Of a stretch of 64,000 nt of DNA, positions 36,246 to 43,989 are shown in pieces. Each line of letters starts with the position of its first letter. The first letter of the stretch is position 1. Position numbers and translations under genes: made by a program. The notes beneath the pieces are model-generated. The model did no database searches. It was not told the origin of the DNA and saw only the letters and a program-made list of their open reading frames with translations. The stretch is from Rhizobium aethiopicum (lineage in GTDB: Bacteria > Pseudomonadota > Alphaproteobacteria > Rhizobiales > Rhizobiaceae): NCBI RefSeq assembly GCF_014197535.1, contig NZ_JACIFV010000002.1:124001-188000 (forward strand), given 5' to 3'.

Positions 36246-36803
36246 ATGGAAGAGAAACTGCAACCCAGCTTCAAGCGGGAATTGCTGGCGGCCCTCCCTA
36301 GCCTTCGCGCTTTTGCCATTTCGCTGATCGGACGGCATGATCGCGCCGACGATCTCGTCCAGGACACGATCATGAAGGCCTGGGCCAAGCAGGATCATTT
36401 TGAGATGGGCACCAATATGAAGGCCTGGCTCTTCACAATCCTGCGTAACGAACTCTACAGCCAGATGCGCAAGAGCGGTCGCGAGGTGCAGGACAGCGAT
36501 GGGCTGTTCACGGAATCGATGGCCATGCATCCCTCGCAATATGGCGCGCTCGATCTGCAGGATTTCAAGAAGGCGCTCGATCAGCTGCCGCCGGACCAGC
36601 GCGAGGCGATCATCCTCGTCGGCGCCTCGGGATTTTCGTACGAGGAGGCCGCGGAAATCTGCGGCTGCGCCGTCGGCACCATCAAGAGCCGCGTCAACCG
36701 CGCGCGGCAGCGCCTGCAGGAACTGCTGCAGATTTCCGGCGAGGCCGATTTCGGCCCCGACGCCACTTCGGCGCCGCTGACCTCGAAGGCTTTTGCGTTT
36801 TGA
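36246..36803 (+). CDS. ecfG: General stress response sigma factor EcfG
   Basis: 185 residues, ECF sigma with sigma2 ('LRAFAISLIGRHDRADDLVQDTIMKAWAK', 'MGTNMKAWLFTILRNELYSQMRK') and sigma4 ('LPPDQREAIILVGASGFSYEEAAEICGCAVGTIKSRVNRAR'). It drives GGAAC-N16/17-CGTT promoters, of which several occur in this window. Held by NepR. Confidence 0.95.
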   Translation: MEEKLQPSFKRELLAALPSLRAFAISLIGRHDRADDLVQDTIMKAWAKQDHFEMGTNMKAWLFTILRNELYSQMRKSGREVQDSDGLFTESMAMHPSQYGALDLQDFKKALDQLPPDQREAIILVGASGFSYEEAAEICGCAVGTIKSRVNRARQRLQELLQISGEADFGPDATSAPLTSKAFAF

Positions 36804-36914
36804 GAGGGATTGTGAATGGGAGGCGCCGGGCGTCCTTCCTGGGCGCGCATTTTGGGTCGTTGGATGGGCGATGACGCCCCACGTGATGGCTTCGCCATTC
36901 CAGCGCTTACCTTT

Positions 36915-37058
36915 CCTCCCTCATTCCTGTGCTTGTCCCAGGAATACAGTGCGCCCAAGTCCTTGGGCGCGAGAGACTAATTTTGTTTTGATGAGAGTCA
37001 TTCACGGCGCGGACGCGCCATGGCTGGATTCCTGTGACAGGCACAGGAATGAGGGAGG
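36915..37058. repeat. 144-bp composite palindromic repeat, copy 1
   Basis: Ends are inverted CCTCCCTCATTCCTGTG / CACAGGAATGAGGGAGG. Internally it holds two hairpins: GCGCCCAAG/CTTGGGCGC and GGCGCG/CGCGCC. A second copy in the opposite internal order is at 41736-41876. The rest of the 346-bp gap after ecfG (36804-37149) shows nothing else. Confidence 0.85.
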
Positions 37059-37149
37059 TTGGGGTGGGCGTCCTACCCAAACCCTCCGTTGGTGTGCAAA
37101 TTCGCTTTTCATCGCCCCTTCTCAGAACGATCAGGAGCATCTATGCCGA

Positions 37150-37548
37150 TCAATCCTCCCGCTTCGAACCCATAAGGTTGGCCGCGACAATCGCGGCTAG
37201 AACCCCGGCGGTGAGCAGCGGTTGGGCTCGGACGAGGCCGATGCCTACCGTCGCCAGAGATTCCAGCGCCGCGCGGCGATCGCGGGCGCGGCGTGCCTCG
37301 CGGGCGTTGATGATCGACATCACCACCAGCACAATGATTGCGACCAGCAGCGCGCCGAAGGCCAGGAAGAGGACGGCGGCGAGCGGACCGTAGATGCCGG
37401 CGAGCCAAATGGCGCCGGCGGCCACCGCCAGCGCATAGGCTGTGAGGAGGAAGAGCGCGGCAACCGCGATGAAGATGCTGGTGCGTTTGGCGCGGGCGAG
37501 GGTGCGATGCACGCTTGCGCCCGTCAGCAGGCTGAGGATCGACAGCAT
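37150..37548 (-). CDS. YqjE/phage-holin-3-like membrane protein (DUF1469 type)
   Basis: 132 residues. Two hydrophobic helices (about 26-50 and 53-80), then a basic segment (REARRARDRR) and a third hydrophobic tail. This pattern is of the Phage_holin_3_6/YqjE family found beside YqjD-like proteins. It starts 9 bp after the YqjD-like gene, so the two form an operon that has a sigma-EcfG promoter. Probable envelope stress protein. Confidence 0.8.
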   Translation of the reverse strand: MLSILSLLTGASVHRTLARAKRTSIFIAVAALFLLTAYALAVAAGAIWLAGIYGPLAAVLFLAFGALLVAIIVLVVMSIINAREARRARDRRAALESLATVGIGLVRAQPLLTAGVLAAIVAANLMGSKRED

Positions 37549-37557
37549 CGCGCTTCC

Positions 37558-37902
37558 TCAGCGACGGGCGAGGAAGGCGATGGCCAAGCCCAAAGCGGCA
37601 GCGGCGCCGATTGTTGCCAGCGGATGATTGCGCACCGTCTCGCGCATTTCTGTTGCGCCGCGCTCGTAACCGTGCTGCAGTTCGCGCAGCAGATCCTCGC
37701 TGCGGCCGAGCAGTTCCTCAAAGCCGGCGCTCGCCTGGCTGCGAAACTTCTCGCTCTGGTGTCGTGAGTTTTTGCCGACCAGACGCGTCAGTTCGGCAAG
37801 CTCGTCGCGCAATGCTTCGATCTGGTCTTCTATACCGGATTCGAGATTGTGGAAGGTGCCGTTGCGGCGGCTGCGGCCGGACTGGAATATAGAATAGCTC
37901 AT
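37558..37902 (-). CDS. YqjD/ElaB-like membrane-anchored protein
   Basis: 114 residues. A long amphipathic helical region ('EDQIEALRDELAELTRLVG', 'ELQHGYERGATEMRETVRNHPLATIG') ends in a single C-terminal membrane anchor ('AAAALGLAIAFLARR'). YqjD-type proteins bind ribosomes at the membrane in E. coli under stress; that role here is inference. An exact sigma-EcfG promoter lies ~110 bp upstream. Confidence 0.8.
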   Translation of the reverse strand: MSYSIFQSGRSRRNGTFHNLESGIEDQIEALRDELAELTRLVGKNSRHQSEKFRSQASAGFEELLGRSEDLLRELQHGYERGATEMRETVRNHPLATIGAAAALGLAIAFLARR

Positions 37903-38012
37903 GGCTGTCTCCATTGGTGGGCGCGCGCAAGCCCGCCTATTTTCGCACGAGGGGTCACCACCGTCCGTTGCATGAATGATGTCGCCCGGCATTGACCTAG
38001 ATCATTGCCGAC

Positions 38013-38037
38013 AACGTGTTGCGGGGGCAAAAGTTCC
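38013..38037 (-). promoter_or_regulatory. Sigma-EcfG promoter of the YqjD/YqjE-like operon
   Basis: Minus strand: GGAAC (38037-38033), 16 bp, CGTT (38016-38013). Exact consensus, giving a ~100-nt leader before the ATG at 37902. It lies at the 3' end of the hmuV relic. Confidence 0.65.
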
Positions 38038-38480
38038 GCCCGCGCAGGCTCCGGCAGGGGAGAGGGCGCTGTGGGGCGAGGGCGAAAGGCGTGCCGTCGG
38101 CCGGGATCTGGTTGATTCGCAGCGCGCAACCGAAGGCCGAGAGCATCGTCTCGTCTGTCAGCACTTCCTTGATGCTTCCGGCGGGGCGAGCCGGGTGATT
38201 TGATCAGGACGACGCGGTCGGCAAAAAGAGCGGTCAGGTTCAGGTCGTGCATCATGATCGTCAGCTGGGGCTGATGTCGAGGCTCGAAACGGTTTTCGTC
38301 GAGCAGCAGCCAGCAGGGCTTGCCGTCGACGACGGGTTCGGAAATCTGACAGAGAACGCGGGTAAGCTGCACGCGCCGCTGCTCGCTGGCAAAAGCGGCC
38401 GTCGAAGCCGACAAGGTCGACGGAGGCGAGAGCTGCGGCGGTCGTCTGATCTGATTTGACGGGGTGCAGATTTTGGCCCG
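38020..38480 (-). pseudogene. hmuV: Decayed hmuV (heme ABC transporter ATPase)
   Basis: Fragments of HmuV can be read in order but in changing frames: 'AAALASVDLVGFDGRF', then 'SEQRRVQLTRVLCQISEPV', 'PCWLLLDE', 'VSSLDIS', 'QLTIM' fused to 'MHDLNLTALFADRVVLIKS', and a frameshifted C-terminal 'RINQIPADGTPF'-type tail. The Walker A region is gone. At least three frame changes and an internal deletion. In R. leguminosarum hmuPSTUV is divergent from tonB; here only this relic remains beside tonB. Confidence 0.75.
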
Positions 38481-38635
38481 AGGTCAGGCCCATGCGCTTT
38501 CGACGATCCGGTGCTGCGCCGGCAGCTCGCAGGACGGTGGCACATTCTTAAAGGTGTCTGGCTTTTGACCGTTATTTCGGCTGGCAATTCCGTGAGACCG
38601 GCCATCTACGCTCTCCGATTGGGTTTACAATTAAC

Positions 38636-38664
38636 TTGACTTTCAGACTCATGGTTTTTTAAAA
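38636..38664 (+). promoter_or_regulatory. tonB-operon promoter with RirA/IRO-box-like site
   Basis: -35 TTGACT (38636-38641), 17 bp, -10 TTAAAA (38659-38664). The sequence TGA-N9-TCA (38637-38651), the form of the rhizobial iron-responsive (IRO/RirA) box, overlaps the -35. Iron repression of tonB would follow. Confidence 0.5.
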
Positions 38665-38751
38665 ACGCAATAGAAGACTAATGCAGTCAAGTTTGTGAGA
38701 TTGCTGCTACGAAGCCGTCCGTTGACGGCTCGCGACAATGCGGAGACGATT

Positions 38752-39177
38752 ATGACGGGTAGGTTTGCGGCCTTTGCGGCCAGCTTGGTGATGACGGTTG
38801 CAAGCGTAGCCCAGGCGCAGGATGCGGCGCCGGCAGCCTCCCTCGATGTCGAACTCAATGCGCTGGCGCCCTCGCAGAAGGGCTGCATGATGACTTTCGT
38901 GGCGCTCAACACGCTACCCGCCGCCATCAACAAGGTTTCCTTCGAGCTTGCCTTCTTCAACGACAAGAATGCCGTCGACCGGATCACCGTTCTCGACTTC
39001 CGCGATCTCCCGCAAGGCAAGAAGCGCGTGCGCCAGTTCGACATGCCGAATGTCAAATGCGAGAGCGTGACCCGCATCCTCATCAACGACACACCGGTCT
39101 GCGACGGGCCGGTCGCCGGTGAATGCATGAAGGGTCTCGTCACCCGCTCGCAGATCTCCGTTCCTTTCGAAGGATGA
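38752..39177 (+). CDS. Secreted hypothetical protein upstream of tonB
   Basis: 141 residues with a signal peptide (about 1-22, cleavage near AQAQ). The mature part is a single beta-rich domain ('VELNALAPSQKGCMMTFVALN', 'FELAFFNDKNAVDRITVLDFRDLPQGKKRVRQFDMPNVKCE') with four or more cysteines that may pair. I do not recognise a named family. It is 56 bp upstream of tonB and probably cotranscribed from the same iron-type promoter. Confidence 0.75.
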   Translation: MTGRFAAFAASLVMTVASVAQAQDAAPAASLDVELNALAPSQKGCMMTFVALNTLPAAINKVSFELAFFNDKNAVDRITVLDFRDLPQGKKRVRQFDMPNVKCESVTRILINDTPVCDGPVAGECMKGLVTRSQISVPFEG

Positions 39178-39233
39178 GAAGACGCCGGGATGAACCCGGC
39201 GGACATGTTTTCCGGCTGTCCGAGGCGTAAAGA

Positions 39234-40583
39234 ATGGCGATTTCAGCGAAATCCAGATCGAGACACGTGCTCATCGGGGAGGAGAGCGCCGACACCAGCC
39301 TGAACGACAACATGCCCGGCATGCACCCCGGCCACGAGCTTCCCGAACTGCGCAACGCGCAGCGGCAGCCTGCCGGCGAGACGGTGATCCACTACACGCG
39401 TTTTGCGCAGATCTCTTCCTTTCCCGATCATCCGGAACCCGAACCGGCCGCTCCCGCTTCTGCGCCGCCGATGGATGCGGCGGTGGAGAAGCAGGAAGAC
39501 GAGCAGAAGCCGGTGCGGCGGCGGGTGGCGCTGACGTGTGTCGGTTCGTTCCTTTTTCACGCAGGTTTGGTGGTTGCTCTCAGCTTATTTGTGTCACGAC
39601 CGCCGGACGAAGCAATCGAAGACGCTGGTGAAGCTGTCAGCGTCGTCGTTTATGGCGATTCTGACGTTAATCAGACATCGGCGGGTGATCCGGAATTAGA
39701 ACGGCAGCCCGAGCAAGTTGCGGCGGAAGAGGTTGAACCGGCTACAGTTCAATCGGAAGAGGCCACTGAGCTAAATGCTACGGCCCTGCCGCCGGAGCAG
39801 ATCCAGCCGGTAGAAACCGAAACGGCGGAGTCCGTGCCGCCGGTGCAGGACGTTACGCACGTTTCTCCTGAGACCGTTGTTGCCGCCGAGCCAGAGGTGC
39901 TTGTCTCGGAGAGTCCTGCAGAATCTTCCGTCATTCAGCCGACGGCGACGACTTTGCCCGAACAGCCGACGCCTGAAGTCCAGCAGGCATTAGTACCGGC
40001 AGAGATAGCGCCAATGGCGCTACAGCCCACCGAAGTTCCGCCGGAAGAAATAAAACCTGTCGAGACTGCAGAGGTCTCGCCGGAGCCTGAAGAAAAGCCG
40101 GCGACAAAACCGAAGCCAAAGGCTGACAAGCCGAAACCGGTGGAAAAGAAACAGCTTCAGAAGAAGGCGAAACCTGCGGGTGGGGACAAGGGCTTAGATC
40201 GTGAAGACCGGACGAGGGGCGTGGTCAGCGGTCAGAACGGGCCGGAAATTGATGGAACATCAACCGCGACGGGCGGAAGTGATGGTGTGGGAAGCGCGGC
40301 CGTAGCCAACTACCCGGGCAAGGTACAGAAGCGGATCCGGCGTGCTGTTCGCGTGCCCAATGAATACAAGAACAAGGGCGGTAGTATCACCGTCAAGGTT
40401 CAATTGACGATTAACGGAACAGGTAGGGTGGCATCGGTTTCCGTTGCTCGCAGTTCGGGTGTTGCGGAGTTGGATAAAGCTGTTTTGGATGGTGTGCGGC
40501 GCGCGGCGCCTTTCCCACCTCTGCCTTCCGAGTGGGGGAAGGCTAGCTGGACCTTTTCCCAGGAGGTCCAGGTCACAAGATAA
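39234..40583 (+). CDS. tonB: TonB energy transducer with long cytoplasmic extension
   Basis: 449 residues, about twice the E. coli length. Residues 1-96 are a polar, Pro-rich N-terminal extension. The anchor (about 97-120) has the conserved His (His109, 'SFLFHAGL') needed for ExbBD coupling. A Pro/Glu/Val-rich spacer (about 125-330) and a C-terminal TonB domain ('IRRAVRVPNEYKNKGGSITVKVQ', 'SSGVAELDKAVLDGVRRAAPFPPLP') follow. The spacer DNA is lower in GC than its neighbours. It powers siderophore and heme receptors. Confidence 0.92.
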   Translation: MAISAKSRSRHVLIGEESADTSLNDNMPGMHPGHELPELRNAQRQPAGETVIHYTRFAQISSFPDHPEPEPAAPASAPPMDAAVEKQEDEQKPVRRRVALTCVGSFLFHAGLVVALSLFVSRPPDEAIEDAGEAVSVVVYGDSDVNQTSAGDPELERQPEQVAAEEVEPATVQSEEATELNATALPPEQIQPVETETAESVPPVQDVTHVSPETVVAAEPEVLVSESPAESSVIQPTATTLPEQPTPEVQQALVPAEIAPMALQPTEVPPEEIKPVETAEVSPEPEEKPATKPKPKADKPKPVEKKQLQKKAKPAGGDKGLDREDRTRGVVSGQNGPEIDGTSTATGGSDGVGSAAVANYPGKVQKRIRRAVRVPNEYKNKGGSITVKVQLTINGTGRVASVSVARSSGVAELDKAVLDGVRRAAPFPPLPSEWGKASWTFSQEVQVTR

Positions 40584-40690
40584 TATGATAAAAGTAATCA
40601 ACTTTATACTTTACTGCATAAATCCAGTTTAATAATGTCCGTCTGCACACGCAGGAATCGTGTGACGATCAACGAGCGAACGGGTGGCAT

Positions 40691-41098
40691 ATGGCTCGCA
40701 AGGGCAAGAAGGGATCGAACCGGGAGGTCCGCGACAGCGCGGGCGAGGAGGTCGGCCAGGCATCCAACGGACGAACCAAACTGGATGGCCGCAGTTTCCT
40801 TTATGTCGGCGGCCGCGACTGCCAGGTGGCGCATCTGCGCCAGATCGCCAGTAATTTCGGCGCCGAGCTCATTCATCACGATGGCGGCCTGCGCGAGGCG
40901 GTTTCGCGCATCGACACCTTGCTACCCTCTGTCGACTGCGTGTTCTGCCCCATCGACTGTATCAGCCATGATGCCTGCCTGCGCGTGAAGACCGGCTGCA
41001 AGAAGTTCAGCAAGGCCTTCATCCCGCTTCGAAACGGCAGCAAGTCCAGCCTGGAACGTGCGCTGCAGACGATGAACGAACGAGACAATTCCCGATGA
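40691..41098 (+). CDS. DUF2325 protein
   Basis: 135 residues. After a polar leader come 'RSFLYVGGRDCQVAHLRQIASNFGAELIHHDGGLREAVSRIDTLLP' and a Cys/His cluster 'DCVFCPIDCISHDACLRVKTGCKK'. The first block is the DUF2325 core, a Rossmann-like fold of unknown role. The Cys/His cluster could bind metal or heme. Overlaps the next gene by 4 bp (ATGA). Confidence 0.85.
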   Translation: MARKGKKGSNREVRDSAGEEVGQASNGRTKLDGRSFLYVGGRDCQVAHLRQIASNFGAELIHHDGGLREAVSRIDTLLPSVDCVFCPIDCISHDACLRVKTGCKKFSKAFIPLRNGSKSSLERALQTMNERDNSR

Positions 41099-41367
41099 AT
41101 GACAAGCGCCCCGACGGCTTCACCATGATCGGCCTGCACAAGCTCGCCGCGCAGAGCGGCGACGGCCTCGTGCCCGAGCTTTACGAGCTTTTTCAGCAGC
41201 ATGCCGAACGCCGGCAGATCTACCAGAATGTGACGCTGTTCCCGACCTGGGAGGCGCGAATGCCTGGGGAAGCGGCGACAAGACCGCTTGGCGCGGCGGC
41301 GGCAAACGGCAATAATATTCTCGCCTTTCCCTCACCTGCGATAAGGGCGGGCAAACGGAAAGCCTGA
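41095..41367 (+). CDS. Hypothetical protein cotranslated with DUF2325
   Basis: 90 residues. N-terminal half 'MIGLHKLAAQSGDGLVPELYELFQQHAERRQIYQNV' is helical; the C-terminal half is Ala/Gly-rich and low in complexity. No family recognised. ATGA overlap with the DUF2325 gene and 9 bp before the HmuQ-like gene make it part of a three-gene unit. Confidence 0.6.
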   Translation: MNDKRPDGFTMIGLHKLAAQSGDGLVPELYELFQQHAERRQIYQNVTLFPTWEARMPGEAATRPLGAAAANGNNILAFPSPAIRAGKRKA

Positions 41368-41376
41368 GGAGATTCC

Positions 41377-41796
41377 ATGTATATCGCAATGAACCGCTTC
41401 AAGGTCGTAACCTGGAGTGAGGGCGATTTCGAGACGGTCTGGCGCAATCGCGATTCCGGCCTGGCCGAGGTGCCCGGTTTCGTCGAATTCCGGCTGCTGC
41501 GCGGCAAGGGCAACGAAGAAGAGGGTTATACGCTCTATTCCTCGCACACGGTCTGGAAGAGCGAAGAGGATTTTCAGAACTGGACGAAGTCCGAGAATTT
41601 TCGCGCTGCGCATCGCAATGCCGGAGACCACAAGGCGATGTATAAAGGGCCGCCGGTTTTTGACGGTTTTAATTTTGGTCGAGGGTATCTGATAGCGGTT
41701 GATGCGTTTGTATGGAGAAGGCGAGGGTTCTTTATCCTCCCTCATTCCTGTGCTCGTCACAGGAATCCAGCCACGGCGCGTCCGCGCCGTGATTAA
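41377..41796 (+). CDS. hmuQ: IsdG/HmuQ-type heme oxygenase-like protein with altered C-terminus
   Basis: 139 residues versus ~100-110 for the family. Residues 1-95 are a normal antibiotic-biosynthesis-monooxygenase/IsdG fold ('MYIAMNRFKVV', 'VPGFVEFRLLRG', 'YTLYSSHTVWKSEEDFQNWTKSENFRAAHR', heme-ligand-type His in the last block). From about residue 101 ('FNFGRGYLIAVDAF...') homology ends, and the last ~20 residues are encoded by a palindromic repeat beginning at 41736. The original 3' end is probably lost; activity may persist since the heme pocket is intact. Confidence 0.75.
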   Translation: MYIAMNRFKVVTWSEGDFETVWRNRDSGLAEVPGFVEFRLLRGKGNEEEGYTLYSSHTVWKSEEDFQNWTKSENFRAAHRNAGDHKAMYKGPPVFDGFNFGRGYLIAVDAFVWRRRGFFILPHSCARHRNPATARPRRD

Positions 41797-41876
41797 CTCT
41801 CTGCAATGAATGAGTCTTCCGCGCCCAAGGACTTGGGCGCACTGGATCCCTGTGACGAGCACAGGGATGAGGGAGG
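41736..41876. repeat. 141-bp composite palindromic repeat, copy 2
   Basis: Same terminal repeats as 36915-37058 (CCTCCCTCATTCCTGTG... / ...AGGGATGAGGGAGG) and the same two inner hairpins in the opposite order, so the copies are inverted with respect to each other. It overlaps the 3' end of the HmuQ-like gene. Confidence 0.85.
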
Positions 41877-41927
41877 AGAGGGGGTGCCTTCCATACGCCG
41901 CCCAGTTGCGGATGAGTCAAAGCTCTC

Positions 41928-42299
41928 TCAGGAGCGAACTCGCAAGACAGCACCCGCCGCCACGGCCAGCCAGCCGAGCATCATCGCCCAGCCGCCGGTG
42001 GGCGCGGCATAAGGGAAGAGGCCGGAACCGGCAAAACGCAGCGAGACCAGATCGCCGGCAAAGAGCAGCGTTCCGACAATCATCAGAAAACCGGCCAGCC
42101 AGGCGCTTTTGAGCTTGGCGCTGCCGAGAGCCAAGGCGAGCAGGGCGGGGGCGTGCGCGAGGCACATGGCGGAGGCGGATGCCGCAAGGTTGGCCTCACC
42201 GCCGCCATGGGCGGCAAGCGCGGCGAGCGCCACGCCGGCGACGCCGAACAGGCCGGCAAAGAGATAGAGCACCGGCTCCAGGCGCGCGTTCAGGCTCAT
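41928..42299 (-). CDS. DUF423 membrane protein
   Basis: 123 residues with four predicted membrane helices and the family's 'LFGVAGVALAALAAHG' N-terminal segment and 'FAGDLVSLRFAG' loop. DUF423 (YgdD-like) proteins are small inner-membrane proteins of unknown function. Overlaps the truncated hemoglobin gene by 4 bp and is downstream of it. Confidence 0.88.
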   Translation of the reverse strand: MSLNARLEPVLYLFAGLFGVAGVALAALAAHGGGEANLAASASAMCLAHAPALLALALGSAKLKSAWLAGFLMIVGTLLFAGDLVSLRFAGSGLFPYAAPTGGWAMMLGWLAVAAGAVLRVRS

Positions 42300-42706
42300 G
42301 GTTGTTCCTTGTCGTCAGGGGCCTTATTCTGCATGTGATAGGCAAGGCGCTCGACCGGCGCCCAGATGAGATCGCGCAGCGCCTGGCTCGATATCGTCTC
42401 GTCGAGCGCGCGGCGGAAACAGAGCAGCCATTCGTCGCGCTCGACCGGGCCGATCTCGGCGACGAAATGGCGGCTGCGCAGGCGCGGATGGCCGCGCTTG
42501 TCGGTATAAAGCGACGGGCCGCCGAGATAGCCGGTCATATATTCGTAGAATTTCTCTTCGCTGCCTTCGAGGCTCGGCGGGTGCACAGCACGCACGTTGC
42601 TTGCCTCCGGCAGCGTATCCATCAGCGCATAGAAGCGGTTGGTCAGCGCCCGCACGGCGGGATCGCCGCCGATCGCCTCGTATAGAGTGGTGACCTTCTC
42701 CGTCAC
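42296..42706 (-). CDS. Group II truncated hemoglobin
   Basis: 136 residues. 'TLYEAIGGDPAVRALTNRFYALMDTLPE', then 'YLGGPSLYTDKRGHPRLRSRHF' with the proximal-region His, and 'DEWLLCFRRALDE' (Trp at G8, typical of group II). Binds heme; likely oxygen or NO chemistry. First gene of a two-gene unit with DUF423. Confidence 0.9.
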   Translation of the reverse strand: MTEKVTTLYEAIGGDPAVRALTNRFYALMDTLPEASNVRAVHPPSLEGSEEKFYEYMTGYLGGPSLYTDKRGHPRLRSRHFVAEIGPVERDEWLLCFRRALDETISSQALRDLIWAPVERLAYHMQNKAPDDKEQP

Positions 42707-42837
42707 GAAACCATCCCCGATATCATGCCATTCCCCGATCCTTCATGCACCTGATGGAAAATGATCGCAACTGTCATCAAGGTGCCGCGGCGTTTCGCGC
42801 ATAATGCCTGTGGAGCAGGGGTTTGCACCGATTCCTC

Positions 42838-42859
42838 TTGACAAAACCGTCTGGACGGT
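42838..42859 (+). promoter_or_regulatory. Promoter with palindromic operator of the TetR-SMR pair
   Basis: -35 TTGACA (42838-42843) is followed by a perfect dyad ACCGTC-TG-GACGGT (42846-42859) located between -35 and the expected -10. This is the placement for autorepression by the adjacent TetR protein. Confidence 0.6.
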
Positions 42860-42872
42860 ATCTTTATTTTTC

Positions 42873-43436
42873 ATGTCAAACGCTCATCATCGCAAGAAAC
42901 AACCGGCTCTCGTGCGCCAGGAATTGCTGGAGGTCGCAGCGCGTCTTGCAGCCAGCGAAGGCATGGCGGCCGTGACACTTGATGCGGTCTCCGCCGCCTC
43001 CAGCGTCAGCAAGGGCGGATTGCTGCATCACTTCCCGACGAAGAATGCGCTGCTCGACGCGCTTTTCGAGAGTCTGCTCGAAAGGTTCGATGCGGATATC
43101 GAGGAGCTGATGCGCGGCGATCCCGTGCCGCAGGGGCGCTTCACCCGGGCCTATCTCAGGGCGGTGTCCGGTCTCAAGGATCGCCCCGACGATTCCAGGA
43201 GCTGGACGCAGGTGACGATCGCGCTTCTCGCCGAACCCAGGCCGCGCCTTCGCTGGCGCCAATGGGTGCAGGCGCGGGCTGAGGAATATGTCGGCACCGA
43301 CTCCTCGCTCGATGCACAAATCGTGCGGTTCGCCGCCGACGGGCTGTGGTTCGCCGACACGTTGGAGAGCCACGACATCAGCAGTGCTCTGAGGCGGAAT
43401 CTCATCAGCCGTCTCGTCGAGCTCACGGGAAAGTAA
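42873..43436 (+). CDS. TetR-family regulator of an SMR pump
   Basis: 187 residues. HTH 'VTLDAVSAASSVSKGGLLHHFPTKNALLDAL' (about 35-65), then an all-helical ligand domain with 'LAEPRPRLRWRQW' . The ATG at 42873 was chosen because the further upstream start (42804) would include the promoter and operator. It lies 18 bp upstream of the SMR gene and probably represses both. Confidence 0.88.
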   Translation: MSNAHHRKKQPALVRQELLEVAARLAASEGMAAVTLDAVSAASSVSKGGLLHHFPTKNALLDALFESLLERFDADIEELMRGDPVPQGRFTRAYLRAVSGLKDRPDDSRSWTQVTIALLAEPRPRLRWRQWVQARAEEYVGTDSSLDAQIVRFAADGLWFADTLESHDISSALRRNLISRLVELTGK

Positions 43437-43454
43437 TCCGAAAAGGAATTCGTC

Positions 43455-43796
43455 ATGAGCCAGGCCGCCATCTACGGGCTGCTCTTTGCAGCCATCGTGC
43501 TCGAAGTCATCGGCACTACGGCGCTGCAATTGTCGCAGCAGTTTACCCGCATCGGGCCGACGGCGCTTGTCGTCGCCTGTTATGCGGCGGCCTTCTATTG
43601 CCTGTCCTTGACGCTGAAGAGCATTCCCGTCGGCATCGCCTATGCGATTTGGAGCGCTTTGGGAATCGTGCTGATTTCTTCGGTCGGCCTGATCTTTTTC
43701 AAGCAGCGCCTCGACCTGCCGGCCATTGTCGGCCTCGGACTGATCATATCGGGCGTCATCGTCGTCAATCTGTTCTCGAAATCCGTTTCTCATTGA
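43455..43796 (+). CDS. Small multidrug resistance (SMR) exporter
   Basis: 113 residues, four membrane helices. The essential membrane Glu is Glu17 in 'AIVLEVIGTTALQLSQQF'; 'SIPVGIAYAIWSALGIVLI' is the SMR signature. Proton-driven efflux of small cationic compounds as a dimer. Cotranscribed with the TetR gene. Confidence 0.92.
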   Translation: MSQAAIYGLLFAAIVLEVIGTTALQLSQQFTRIGPTALVVACYAAAFYCLSLTLKSIPVGIAYAIWSALGIVLISSVGLIFFKQRLDLPAIVGLGLIISGVIVVNLFSKSVSH

Positions 43797-43851
43797 TTTC
43801 ATTGTTATATCTCAGAGGATCCTCCGGCGTCTCACGAGAGAAAATTTCCCC

Positions 43852-43937
43852 TTTGTCAAACTCCTGACAAAGCGCTATGTGTTGCTCGGACGTTGTGGAG
43901 ATCGAGGCGCACCCGGCGCCTTTTTCCAAAGCGCTTT
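43852..43937 (+). promoter_or_regulatory. thuAB control region with LacI-type sites
   Basis: A perfect dyad TTTGTCA-6-TGACAAA (43852-43871) overlaps a site AAAGCGCTAT (43869-43878). A second site AAAGCGCTTT (43928-43937) lies 59 bp on. The central CG within an AAAGCGCT core is LacI/GalR-like, fitting a ThuR-type repressor. The thuA ATG is 52 bp further. Confidence 0.5.
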
Positions 43938-43989
43938 GAATTCTGCCTTTCCCACCTAACGATCCTTCCAGCTTCCAGAGGAGCACAGC

